NCBI GenBank assembly: GCA_030152865.1
Contig: JASLIW010000095.1
Span: 1 to 39,660, forward strand
Reading direction: 5' to 3'
Source of the DNA: Bacteroides sp.
Lineage (GTDB): Bacteria; Bacteroidota; Bacteroidia; Bacteroidales; Bacteroidaceae
Length of the DNA: 39,660 bases
Position 1 is the stretch's first letter. Each line of letters opens with the position of its first letter. Under the pieces are notes generated by a model. It worked only from the letters and a program-made list of their open reading frames with translations. It searched no databases and was not told the origin of the DNA. Position numbers and translations under genes: made by a program. This document shows positions 23,800 to 31,423 of the stretch, one piece after another.

Positions 23800-24573
23800 T
23801 TAGTTTTTGTATTTCAAGTTATATTTAAGAATCATATCTAGCAATGTAACAGAATTATCTTCCATTTCACTTGTTAGAGATTCGATTTTAGCAAGAATGT
23901 AGTTGTAGAATACTTGAAGCACTAGAGCTACAATCAAACCAAAAATAGTTGTAATCAAAGCAACTTTCATACCACCTGCAACTACAGTTGGAGAAATATC
24001 ACCTACTTGTTGAATTTTATCAAACGCAGCAACCATACCAAGTACTGTTCCTAAGAAACCTAATGATGGAGCCATAGCGATAAATAGTGTAATCCATGAA
24101 CATCCTTTTTCTAGGTAACCAGCTTGAACACCACCGTAAGATACAATAGATTTCTCTACTACATCTAGACCTTGGTCAATTCTCATAAGACCTTGGTAGT
24201 AAATAGAAGCAACTGGACCTCTTGTATCTCTAGCTATATTCTTAGCTTCTTCAACATCACCTTTTGCTAATGCAGCTTCGATAGCTTCAACAAATTTCTT
24301 TGTATTGATTTCGGCTAAGCTTAGGTAAATGATTCTCTCAATACAGAATGCAAGACCAATAACTAATACGATAGCAACCAAACTCATAAAGAATGCGTCA
24401 CCTTCGATAAATTTAGTTTTCACTTCCTTGTGAAGGCTACCCTCTACTACAGGTACTTCACTTACTTGCTCTGTTCTAGCTTCCTCAGCTGGTGCATCTT
24501 GTGCTTTTACTAGCTGTGATGAGCCAAACGTGATAGCTCCCATAACAGCAACAATTGCAAATAACTTTTTCAT
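23800..24573 (-). CDS. exbB: ExbB/MotA-TolQ family proton channel protein
   Basis: This 257-residue protein has a signal-peptide-like leader (about 1-24, ending LVKAQ) and an acidic periplasmic stretch (26-50), both additions to the classic ExbB. The family's three membrane helices follow at about 60-84, 160-184 and 198-228. The MotA/TolQ signature lies in the last two (APSLGFLGTVLGMVAAF; GGMKVALITTIFGLIVALVLQ). It forms the pentameric inner-membrane channel that, with ExbD, powers TonB. The tRNA-Ser gene lies 75 bases upstream and the four-helix protein 6 bases downstream. TonB itself is encoded 3 kb upstream on the same strand. The leader suggests processing of the N-terminus. Confidence 0.92.
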   Translation of the reverse strand: MKKLFAIVAVMGAITFGSSQLVKAQDAPAEEARTEQVSEVPVVEGSLHKEVKTKFIEGDAFFMSLVAIVLVIGLAFCIERIIYLSLAEINTKKFVEAIEAALAKGDVEEAKNIARDTRGPVASIYYQGLMRIDQGLDVVEKSIVSYGGVQAGYLEKGCSWITLFIAMAPSLGFLGTVLGMVAAFDKIQQVGDISPTVVAGGMKVALITTIFGLIVALVLQVFYNYILAKIESLTSEMEDNSVTLLDMILKYNLKYKN

Positions 24574-24648
24574 TGTGTGTCTAATTTTTAAGATTAATTA
24601 ATTAATTTAATATTTACTTTTTGTTGATTTAATTTAGTTATTCAATCG

Positions 24649-24736
24649 CGGAGAGAGTGGGATTCGAACCCACGATACACTTTCGGTGTATACACGCGTT
24701 CCAGGCGTGCCTCTTCAGCCACTCGAGCACCTCTCC
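24649..24736 (-). tRNA. tRNA-Ser (anticodon GGA)
   Basis: The minus strand folds into an 88-base class II tRNA. The acceptor stem is GGAGAGG with TCTCTCC, the D arm contains CGAGTGGCTGAAGAGG, and the anticodon stem CACGC/GCGTG encloses loop CTGGAAC with anticodon GGA. A long variable arm (TACAC-CGAAA-GTGTA) and T arm GTGGG-TTCGAAT-CCCAC follow. Discriminator base is G, and the 3' CCA is not encoded (CGA follows). It reads UCC/UCU serine codons. Confidence 0.96.
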
Positions 24737-24807
24737 TTATTTCTTAAAGCTTGTTCATAGTATCAACTACAGCAATGTAAAATTAGAGCTTATAGCCTAT
24801 TTAGATA

Positions 24808-24815
24808 CAAATGTA
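24808..24815 (-). promoter_or_regulatory. Putative -7 box for tRNA-Ser (and possibly exbB)
   Basis: Minus-strand TACATTTG matches TAnnTTTG in the 171-base gap after tatD, about 70 bases upstream of the tRNA. No matching box was found in the 75 bases between the tRNA and exbB, so exbB may share this promoter. Confidence 0.35.
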
Positions 24816-24907
24816 TTCTTTTTTTTTATCATCTCCCTATTATTATGCCACATTCTACAGCGAGCTTTTCAGAAATTAATAAACTTTAAAAGCTTTATAA
24901 GTTATTA

Positions 24908-25684
24908 CTAAATCCGAAAAAGCTTTAAAGTGTTCTTTTTTGTATACTGAGCCATCTCAGTAGGACTTATCTGGTAGATTTCTGCCAGTTTTTGTAGCGT
25001 GTATAGGAGATATTTACTCTCATTTCTCCTCCCTCTATAAGGTTCAGGTGTTAAATATGGGGAATCTGTTTCAATTAGCAACCTATCTATGGGTATTTTT
25101 TTTAGATAAGTGGATAATTGAGAGTTTTTAAACGTAACAATACCATTAATTCCAATATACCACTTATCTAATGGCAAGAACAAATCTAGATCTGACTCCG
25201 AACCTGTAAAGCTATGAATAACACCATAAGCCTGTTTAAACTCTTGATCGGATAAAATAGACTCCAACAAACCATAAGCCTCTCTAGAATGAATAACAAC
25301 AGGTAACTTATACTTGATAGACCAGCGCAACTGAGTTTTGAATGCCTCCACTTGTTGCTCCTTGTAGGTTTTATCCCAATACAAATCTAATCCAATCTCT
25401 CCTATAGCAATATAATCGACTGAGGGTTTTGCCAGTTCTAACTCTAAATGAGCTAGTTCCTGAGCAAAGTCTTCTCCAACAGAAGTCGGGTGTAACCCGA
25501 TCATTGGCTTAAAGAACAAAGGATAACTTTGGCTTGTATGGATAAGGCTCGGAAGAGTACTACAATCAATATTTGGCAAGAGTACTTGTGAGACACCTAC
25601 TTCTTGGGCACGTTTTACTACTTGATCCAAGTCATCTGCAAAGTCTTCTAAGTAAAGGTGAGCATGAGAGTCTATAAATTCCAT
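24908..25684 (-). CDS. tatD: TatD-family metal-dependent hydrolase
   Basis: This 258-residue cytoplasmic TIM-barrel protein has the complete TatD metal set: SHAHL (H7, H9), AIGEIGLD (E96), VIHSREA (H132), VIHSFTGS (H157) and IETDSPYLTPEP (D207), followed by the family's RGRRNES motif. TatD proteins are Mg-dependent 3'-5' DNases/RNases involved in repair or RNA trimming; despite the name they are not part of protein export. It follows the polyprenyl synthetase by 35 bases, so the two are probably co-transcribed. Length is typical (about 260). Confidence 0.94.
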   Translation of the reverse strand: MEFIDSHAHLYLEDFADDLDQVVKRAQEVGVSQVLLPNIDCSTLPSLIHTSQSYPLFFKPMIGLHPTSVGEDFAQELAHLELELAKPSVDYIAIGEIGLDLYWDKTYKEQQVEAFKTQLRWSIKYKLPVVIHSREAYGLLESILSDQEFKQAYGVIHSFTGSESDLDLFLPLDKWYIGINGIVTFKNSQLSTYLKKIPIDRLLIETDSPYLTPEPYRGRRNESKYLLYTLQKLAEIYQISPTEMAQYTKKNTLKLFRI

Positions 25685-25719
25685 AGTTGCACTAATTTAC
25701 ACTTTTTGCTTCAAACTTA

Positions 25720-26694
25720 TCAAATATTTCTATTCATTAAATCCCCAGCCAAATCTATTAGTAAGGATTTACGATCGCTCGAAGCCGATACTAAAGACAA
25801 TGATTCAAGTGCTTTGGCATAGTAAGATTCCATCTTAGAACGACAAATCTTATCTATCCCTAACTCATTATAAATAGCTTTTACACGCTTAATCTTCTCT
25901 TCTTTATCAAAAGAATCCGCATCTACCCAAGCTAAGAGTTCACGCTTTGTCTCACCCTCTGCTTTATGAATAGCCTGGATCAGCATGTATGTTTTTTTAT
26001 TACTTACAATATCATCTCCTGTCTCTTTACCAAACACTTTTGTGTCTCCGTAAACATCTAGGTAGTCATCCTGCAACTGAAAAGCCAAACCTACATTTAA
26101 TCCAAAATCGTATATGTGATTAATATCCTCATCTGAAGCTCCCGCTAGTATAGCACCTATCTTCATACTACTAGCTAACAAAGCTGCAGTCTTGAGACTA
26201 ATCATATGAAGATAAGATTCTGCCTTTACATCAGACTGTGTTTCAAATTCAATATCATACTGTTGACCCTCACAGATTTCCAAGGTCATTTTATTGAATT
26301 CATTAAGAACAGCAGCAAGCTTATCCTCAGGGGCTTGAGCTATCAAATGATAAGAAAGTATTAACATTGCATCACCCGACAGAATAGCCGTATTTGCATT
26401 CCACACATTATGCACTGTGGGCTTATTACGCCTTAGGTCTGATTTGTCCATCAAATCATCATGTAGTAATGTAAAATTATGATACACCTCTACTGCTGAA
26501 GCGATAGGTAAGATCTTTTCTACACTATCTTTATACATTTGGTAAGCCAAAAGCATTAGTATCGGACGAATTCTTTTACCCCCAACCTTGAGCACATAAT
26601 GAATGGGTTCATATAGGTTTCTTGGCTCACTTTTATTATCGAGGGTTTTAATATAATTATTGATCAGTAATTTTAAGTCTGAGACTGTTTTCAT
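25720..26694 (-). CDS. Polyprenyl (short-chain isoprenyl diphosphate) synthase
   Basis: This 324-residue cytoplasmic all-helical prenyltransferase has GGKRIRP (38-44), the first Asp-rich motif LLHDDLMDKSDLRRNKPTVH (D79, D80, D83), the second FQLQDDYLDVYGD (D209, D210, D213) and the KETGDDIVSNKKTY segment. It condenses isopentenyl diphosphate with allylic diphosphates. The two residues before the first Asp motif are not the bulky pair of strict farnesyl synthases in any obvious way, so product chain length is open. It starts 15 bases after the tonB terminator, which is odd for promoter placement. ispH, which supplies the C5 precursors, lies 1.7 kb away on the other strand. Confidence 0.93.
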   Translation of the reverse strand: MKTVSDLKLLINNYIKTLDNKSEPRNLYEPIHYVLKVGGKRIRPILMLLAYQMYKDSVEKILPIASAVEVYHNFTLLHDDLMDKSDLRRNKPTVHNVWNANTAILSGDAMLILSYHLIAQAPEDKLAAVLNEFNKMTLEICEGQQYDIEFETQSDVKAESYLHMISLKTAALLASSMKIGAILAGASDEDINHIYDFGLNVGLAFQLQDDYLDVYGDTKVFGKETGDDIVSNKKTYMLIQAIHKAEGETKRELLAWVDADSFDKEEKIKRVKAIYNELGIDKICRSKMESYYAKALESLSLVSASSDRKSLLIDLAGDLMNRNI

Positions 26695-26708
26695 TGTCTA
26701 GCTAATTA

Positions 26709-26734
26709 AAAAAGGCTGCATATGCAGCCTTTTT
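26709..26734 (-). terminator. Palindromic terminator after tonB, directly before the polyprenyl synthase gene
   Basis: AAAAAGGCTGCA (26709-26720) and TGCAGCCTTTTT (26723-26734) are exact complements around two bases, giving a T-run on the minus strand. It lies 17 bases past the tonB stop and 14 bases before the next ATG. Confidence 0.8.
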
Positions 26735-26751
26735 ATGATATGATGTAATTT

Positions 26752-27453
26752 TTATTTCAATCTAAACGTAACAGGCACTGTATACTTAACACGCACAGAT
26801 TGTCCACGTTGTTTACCGGGTTTCCATTTAGGCATTGAGGTTATCACACGAATCGCTTCTTTATCAAGCGATGGATCCACTCCTCGCATTACTTCAGGAT
26901 CAACAATAGACCCGTCTCTATTAACAACAAAAGCCACAACTACACGACCCTGAATACCATTTTCTTGAGCTATTGTAGGATACTTGATATTCTTACCTAA
27001 GTACTTCATTAGTTCTGCCATACCTCCTGGGAACTCTGGCATCTCTTCTACAATGGTAAAAATCTCTTCTTCTTTAGGCTCTTCCTTCTTAATAACTTTA
27101 GGACCAGTAAACTGTTTAATTTCTACTTTCTGCCCTGTATCCTCAACAGATTGAATTTCCACTTCTTCAATATCCTCGTCGTCATCTACAACGTTTAGAA
27201 TTTCTGTCACTGCCTGAGGAACCTCCTCTGGTGGTGGAGGTGGTGGTGGAGGGGTATTATCCTGTTCTGTAATAGGCATAATATCCTCCTCAAATTCGAT
27301 GTCTTGTACCACTTGGCTTGTATCAATCTTGATATCACGATTGGACCACTCAAAGGCCACAAACATGAAGGCAAGAACAATAACATAACCAAGAAGGAGC
27401 CATGTTGACTTACCAGGCTCTAAGTCCGCTTTGGGGGATTTTTTTACTTCCAT
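26752..27453 (-). CDS. tonB: TonB energy-transducer protein
   Basis: This 233-residue protein has a cytoplasmic basic N-terminus, one membrane helix (about 18-36, WLLLGYVIVLAFMFVAFEW), an acidic region, a run of eight prolines (68-75) in a Pro/Glu/Val-rich periplasmic spacer, and a C-terminal TonB domain (about 145-233: MPEFPGGMAELMKYL, QGRVVVAFVVNRDGSI, MPKWKPGKQRGQSVRVKYTVPVTF). The FPGG and W-x-PGK-x-RG motifs are standard for Bacteroidota TonB. It couples the ExbB/ExbD motor encoded 2 kb further along the strand to outer-membrane transporters such as the two SusC proteins here. A -7-like box lies 40 bases upstream, and a terminator follows. Confidence 0.93.
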   Translation of the reverse strand: MEVKKSPKADLEPGKSTWLLLGYVIVLAFMFVAFEWSNRDIKIDTSQVVQDIEFEEDIMPITEQDNTPPPPPPPPEEVPQAVTEILNVVDDDEDIEEVEIQSVEDTGQKVEIKQFTGPKVIKKEEPKEEEIFTIVEEMPEFPGGMAELMKYLGKNIKYPTIAQENGIQGRVVVAFVVNRDGSIVDPEVMRGVDPSLDKEAIRVITSMPKWKPGKQRGQSVRVKYTVPVTFRLK

Positions 27454-27492
27454 AATATGTTTGATTAATAAAATGTGTCATTTCATTATTGA

Positions 27493-27500
27493 CAAATATA
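27493..27500 (-). promoter_or_regulatory. Putative -7 box for tonB
   Basis: Minus-strand TATATTTG, an exact TAnnTTTG match, 40 bases before the tonB ATG. The 243-base divergent gap to cmk also contains a plus-strand box at 27641. Confidence 0.45.
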
Positions 27501-27640
27501 TGATTTATTCAATTATATGTAGGTATTAACTCATATATTCTCCTTAAAAGGTTTAATAATTTACATTATTTAACAAGGGGTAGACTTCTACTCCTTGTTA
27601 TTTAGAATGAATACAAGCTTTATACACTAAAATAATATCG

Positions 27641-27648
27641 TATCTTTG
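27641..27648 (+). promoter_or_regulatory. Putative -7 box for cmk-ispH
   Basis: TATCTTTG matches TAnnTTTG, 49 bases upstream of the first candidate cmk ATG. The same octamer precedes pfkA and the slyD-like gene. Confidence 0.5.
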
Positions 27649-27696
27649 AAGTGAAGAATAAAAAGAGCAGGGCCAAACAGCTCATGGCTTTCTAAT

Positions 27697-28410
27697 ATGG
27701 ATAAAGAACAAGTTATGAAAAAGATAGTAATTGCCATAGATGGCTTTTCTTCTTGTGGGAAAAGCACAATGGCCAAGGATTTAGCCAAAGAAATAGGATA
27801 TATATATATAGATAGTGGAGCCATGTATAGAGCAACTACTCTATTCGCTCTCCAACATCAATTATTCGATATCCACAACCATATCAATACAGAGGAATTA
27901 AAAAATCTACTCCCTCAGCTCAACATTGAGTTCAAAGTAAACACATTAACTAAACTTCCAGAAACTCACCTTAATGGTCAAAACGTGGAGCAAGATATTC
28001 GCTCTATGGAGGTATCGCAGCGCGTAAGTCCAATTGCAGCCTTAGATTTTGTCCGAGAAGAACTTGTCAAGCAGCAGCAAGCCATGGGAAAATCGAAAGG
28101 TATCGTCATGGATGGAAGAGATATAGGAACAACCGTGTTTCCTGAAGCTGAATTAAAAATATTTGTTACAGCCTCTGCACAAGTCCGTGCCAAACGCCGA
28201 TACGATGAAATGCTAGCAAAAACAGGGCAAGCAAATTTTGAAGAAATACTTCAAAACATCAAAGAGCGTGATCATATTGACCAGACTAGATCAGTAAGTC
28301 CACTCCGTCAAGCAGAAGACGCATGGGTCTTAGACAACAGCGAGCTGAGTATTCCCGAACAAAAGAAATGGTTGCTCACAAAATTCCACCAAACCATTCA
28401 AAACCTATAA
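27697..28410 (+). CDS. cmk: Cytidylate kinase
   Basis: It phosphorylates CMP/dCMP to the diphosphate with ATP in the cytoplasm. The P-loop is IAIDGFSSCGKSTMAKDLA, followed by IYIDSGAMYRATTLFA (substrate-binding), VMDGRDIGTTVFPEAELKIFVTA and the lid arginines (RAKRRYDEM; ERDHIDQTRSVSPL). Two starts are possible: ATG 27697 (237 residues) or ATG 27715 (231 residues), the latter giving the usual MKKIVIAIDG opening and the typical family length, so I favour 27715. ispH begins 2 bases after its stop, so the two are co-translated. The large NMP-binding domain places it in the long bacterial class. Confidence 0.95.
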   Translation: MDKEQVMKKIVIAIDGFSSCGKSTMAKDLAKEIGYIYIDSGAMYRATTLFALQHQLFDIHNHINTEELKNLLPQLNIEFKVNTLTKLPETHLNGQNVEQDIRSMEVSQRVSPIAALDFVREELVKQQQAMGKSKGIVMDGRDIGTTVFPEAELKIFVTASAQVRAKRRYDEMLAKTGQANFEEILQNIKERDHIDQTRSVSPLRQAEDAWVLDNSELSIPEQKKWLLTKFHQTIQNL

Positions 28411-28412
28411 TT

Positions 28413-29276
28413 ATGGCTAATATAGAAATAGATAAAGGTTCAGGATTTTGCTTTGGGGTGGTTACTGCCATAACTAAAGCAGAACAAGTACTAGCAGAAG
28501 GGAATAAGCTTTATTGTTTAGGAGATATTGTTCACAATAGTAAAGAAGTAGAGCGACTACGTAAAATGGGATTGATTACAATAAACCATGAACAGTTTGA
28601 AACGCTTCAAAACGAAACAGTACTCCTTCGGGCTCATGGTGAACCCCCACGTACTTATGAGATAGCAAAACAAAACAACATAACCATTATTGATGCTACC
28701 TGCCCTGTCGTATTAAGACTCCAAAAGAAAATAAACAAAGAGTTTAATGAGCAAGATCAAAGTAATAAGCAAATTGTTATTTACGGGAAAAACGGACATG
28801 CTGAAGTTTTAGGGCTTGTAGGGCAGACCATGGGAGAGGCTATTGTTATTGAAAGTTTAGAAGAAGCTAAAAAATTAGATTTCAGTAAAAACATCAGGTT
28901 ATACTCACAAACCACCAAATCACTGGATGAATTTCAAAAAATAGTTGCCTACATCAAAAATCACATTTCCCCCACTGCTACTTTCAAGTATTTTGACACG
29001 ATCTGTAGACAAGTAGCTAATCGAATACCTAATATCAGAGAGTTTGCAGCTACACACGATTTGATATTTTTCGTAAGTGGAAAGAAAAGCTCAAACGGAA
29101 AAATACTATTTGGAGAATGCAAGCAGATTAACCCCAACACACACTTCATAGACGGAATAGATGAAATTGATTTGTCACTTCTCGACAAGGCTGAGTCTAT
29201 TGGCATCTGTGGAGCTACATCTACCCCTAAGTGGCTGATGGAGGAAATTTTAAATTACATTCAAAGCGAGAAATAG
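28413..29276 (+). CDS. ispH: 4-hydroxy-3-methylbut-2-enyl diphosphate reductase
   Basis: This is the last enzyme of the MEP isoprenoid pathway, making IPP and DMAPP with a [4Fe-4S] cluster. The ATG at 28413 (287 residues, MANIEIDKGSGFCFGV) is chosen over the in-frame start at 28323, which lies inside cmk and adds a 30-residue tail with no family counterpart. The three cluster cysteines are C13 (GFCFGV), C97 (DATCPVV) and C198 (FDTICRQ). Substrate-binding elements are VHNSKEV, RAHGEPP and GKNGHAEVLG (E131). It follows cmk by 2 bases. The product feeds polyprenyl synthases such as the one at 25720-26694. Confidence 0.95.
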   Translation: MANIEIDKGSGFCFGVVTAITKAEQVLAEGNKLYCLGDIVHNSKEVERLRKMGLITINHEQFETLQNETVLLRAHGEPPRTYEIAKQNNITIIDATCPVVLRLQKKINKEFNEQDQSNKQIVIYGKNGHAEVLGLVGQTMGEAIVIESLEEAKKLDFSKNIRLYSQTTKSLDEFQKIVAYIKNHISPTATFKYFDTICRQVANRIPNIREFAATHDLIFFVSGKKSSNGKILFGECKQINPNTHFIDGIDEIDLSLLDKAESIGICGATSTPKWLMEEILNYIQSEK

Positions 29277-29349
29277 GCAGGTTTTAACTTTATTTACTGA
29301 AAATGAAACTTGATTTTAAGGAAAAATGTAAAAACAAATCCCTTTTTTC

Positions 29350-29357
29350 TATCTTTG
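29350..29357 (+). promoter_or_regulatory. Putative -7 box for pfkA
   Basis: TATCTTTG matches TAnnTTTG, 29 bases before the pfkA ATG in the 110-base gap after ispH. A clear -33 element is not seen. Confidence 0.5.
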
Positions 29358-29386
29358 TAGTAACTTCTAAAAAGTAATAAATCAGA

Positions 29387-30367
29387 ATGAAAACGATTCA
29401 GTGTATAGGGATACTAACATCTGGAGGCGATGCCCCAGGCATGAATGCAGCAATTCGTGCAATTACGCGTGCTGCAGTGTACAAAGGCCTTAAAGTAAAA
29501 GGTATATACAGAGGGTATAAAGGTCTAGTTACTGGCGAAATTAAAGAATTCAAAAGTGAAGACGTAAGTAACATCATTCAACTTGGGGGTACTATCCTCA
29601 AGACAGCTAGATGCGCTGAGTTCAAAACAGAAGAAGGACGTAAGCAAGCCTATGACAACTTACAGAGAGAGGGAATAGATGCACTGATAGTCATCGGAGG
29701 CGATGGATCTCTAAGTGGTGCCCGTATCTTTGCTCAGGAGTTTAACATCCCATGCGTCGGACTTCCCGGCACGATAGACAATGACTTATACGGGACAGAC
29801 ATCACCATAGGGTATGATACAGCTCTAAACACAATCTTAGAAGCTGTTGATAAAATTAGAGATACAGCCTCATCACATGAGCGTCTATTCTTCGTAGAGG
29901 TTATGGGCCGCGATGCCGGTTTTTTAGCACTCAATGGAGCTATCGCAGCAGGTGCTGAAGCAGCCATTATCCCAGAATTTAGCACAAAGGATGACCAACT
30001 CGAAACCCTTATCAGTAGAGGCTTCAGAAAATCCAAAACGAGTAGTATCGTGCTAGTAGCCGAAAGCGAACTAACTGGAGGAGCTATGCACCTAGCAGAA
30101 CGTGTTAAGAATGAATATCCTCAATATGATGTACGTGTTACCATACTTGGACACTTGCAGCGTGGAGGTAGCCCTAGTGCCAATGACCGTATTCTAGCAA
30201 GTAGATTAGGGGTAGCAGCTATCGATGCTTTAATGGAGGGCTATCACAATGTAATGATAGGCATTGAAAACGATGAAGTTGTTTATGTCCCCTTCCGAAA
30301 AGCAATCAAAAATGACAAGCCTATTAAAGAAGAGCTTGTACAGGTATTAGCAGAACTTTCCATCTAA
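29387..30367 (+). CDS. pfkA: ATP-dependent 6-phosphofructokinase
   Basis: This 326-residue cytoplasmic glycolytic enzyme converts fructose 6-phosphate to the 1,6-bisphosphate. It has the full bacterial PfkA motif set: GILTSGGDAPGMNAAIRA (8-25), YRGYKGLV, IGGDGSLSGA (103-112), GLPGTIDNDLYGTDITIGYDT (catalytic D131), FVEVMGRDAGFLA and LGHLQRGGSPSANDR. The GGDGS form (Gly107, not Asp) indicates ATP rather than pyrophosphate as donor. Length matches the short ATP-dependent class (about 320). It has its own promoter-like box and a strong terminator, so it is monocistronic. Sugars delivered by the polysaccharide loci would flow through this step. Confidence 0.97.
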   Translation: MKTIQCIGILTSGGDAPGMNAAIRAITRAAVYKGLKVKGIYRGYKGLVTGEIKEFKSEDVSNIIQLGGTILKTARCAEFKTEEGRKQAYDNLQREGIDALIVIGGDGSLSGARIFAQEFNIPCVGLPGTIDNDLYGTDITIGYDTALNTILEAVDKIRDTASSHERLFFVEVMGRDAGFLALNGAIAAGAEAAIIPEFSTKDDQLETLISRGFRKSKTSSIVLVAESELTGGAMHLAERVKNEYPQYDVRVTILGHLQRGGSPSANDRILASRLGVAAIDALMEGYHNVMIGIENDEVVYVPFRKAIKNDKPIKEELVQVLAELSI

Positions 30368-30386
30368 GCGAGAGAACATATCCAAT

Positions 30387-30418
30387 AAAAAAGGACTCAG
30401 TATACTGAGTCCTTTTTT
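30387..30418. terminator. Bidirectional palindromic terminator between pfkA and the thioesterase gene
   Basis: A perfect 32-base palindrome: arms AAAAAAGGACTCAGTA (30387-30402) and its complement (30403-30418), with A- and T-runs on both sides. It ends transcripts from pfkA (plus) and the convergent thioesterase gene (minus). Confidence 0.9.
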
Positions 30419-30446
30419 ATTAGCACAAATTTAAGTACTACTATGC

Positions 30447-31205
30447 TCAGGGCTTTACTTCTCTAAAGATAATTTTGGATCGACACACTACATCGGTTTC
30501 ATTTCTTTTGATTTCTACATGACACTCTGTCTCACTGACCTCATCCATATAAAGGCTCAATTCATCTCCAAAATAACTTTCTGTGATATAAGCTATTTCA
30601 AATCGCTGTATCCTATAAGATTTGTACTTATCTAGGGTAAACAAATTGAGAATATAATCGATATAACGTACACTATTTACATGTCCATTAATATCAATAT
30701 CGGTGTACTTTGCTTGGATAGTAGAAACTGCTTGCGATGATGAAACCTTAATTCTACTGGGTTTATCTATCGGACAAGGTCTATCAACGATATAAGAGCT
30801 AATATCTCCCCCATGCAGGTCTATCAGGTTTTCAGGCTTACGGGTATTGAAGTTTATCATGGCCCAAATAGAGCGTGCGTACCCTATACATTTCTTGTCT
30901 TTATTGAAAAGAGCGTAGTTGCGATCGGTAAATAGTCGATATACATTCTCCACCCATGTTTCTATAGTGTAATCCTCAAACTGCTGAGGCAAATCTTCTA
31001 ACTCTATAGCTAGCCTAGACAGTACCCAGGTATAATTATCTTCATTAAGTTTTGCTATACCAAACCCCCTATGAGTAGAGTGAAACTCAGCACAATTTAG
31101 CAAATTATTGCCCAAAACACTTAGGCTCAAGTTTCCTAAAAAGTCCACATGAAAAGGCTCTGCAACATAACTATATGTACCTACATTACTTATTTTACCA
31201 GTCAT
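30447..31205 (-). CDS. Acyl-ACP thioesterase
   Basis: This 252-residue cytoplasmic protein has two hot-dog domains. The N-terminal half holds HVDFLGNLSLSVLGNNLLNCAE and WVLSRLAIELEDLPQ, with the typical IETWVENVYRLFTDRNYALF. The C-terminal half has the active-site segment DIDINGHVNSVRYIDYIL (D171, N173, H175), matching the Asn/His (Asp) residues of FatA/FatB-type enzymes. It releases free fatty acids from acyl carrier protein, perhaps for membrane turnover or lipid modification. It is a single gene, divergent from the slyD-like gene and convergent with pfkA. Chain-length specificity cannot be read. Confidence 0.9.
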   Translation of the reverse strand: MTGKISNVGTYSYVAEPFHVDFLGNLSLSVLGNNLLNCAEFHSTHRGFGIAKLNEDNYTWVLSRLAIELEDLPQQFEDYTIETWVENVYRLFTDRNYALFNKDKKCIGYARSIWAMINFNTRKPENLIDLHGGDISSYIVDRPCPIDKPSRIKVSSSQAVSTIQAKYTDIDINGHVNSVRYIDYILNLFTLDKYKSYRIQRFEIAYITESYFGDELSLYMDEVSETECHVEIKRNETDVVCRSKIIFREVKP

Positions 31206-31357
31206 ATTTTATATTTACTTTATGACAAAGTGAACTTATTTACAATCTATACCAAAACCCTTAAAAAGAGTGATACTACTTTTGGATCTTGTTGCTAATT
31301 ATAAATAATTAATCCATTTAAGTCTCTGCTTATGAAGAGCTATAGTGAAAAAATTCA

Positions 31358-31365
31358 TATCTTTG
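31358..31365 (+). promoter_or_regulatory. Putative -7 box for the slyD-like gene
   Basis: TATCTTTG matches TAnnTTTG, 58 bases before the ATG in a 218-base divergent spacer. It is the third occurrence of this octamer upstream of a plus-strand housekeeping gene in the window. Confidence 0.45.
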
Positions 31366-31423
31366 CCCATTACTTTATAAAATCAAAAGTACGATTATTT
31401 TTTAATTATAAAAACAGATTTTA

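Noticed and set aside
24908..25684. TatD as an export component linked to the Tat-type leader of the DUF3604 protein
   Set aside because: TatD is a nuclease not required for twin-arginine export; its presence says nothing about a Tat system.
27207..27392. His/Leu-rich frame within tonB
   Set aside because: It is the alternate-frame reading of the proline run and acidic spacer of TonB, with no family resemblance.
28323..28412. Upstream extension of ispH by 30 codons inside cmk
   Set aside because: The extension overlaps cmk coding sequence, has no family counterpart, and a standard start (MANIEIDKGSGFCFGV) lies 2 bases after the cmk stop.
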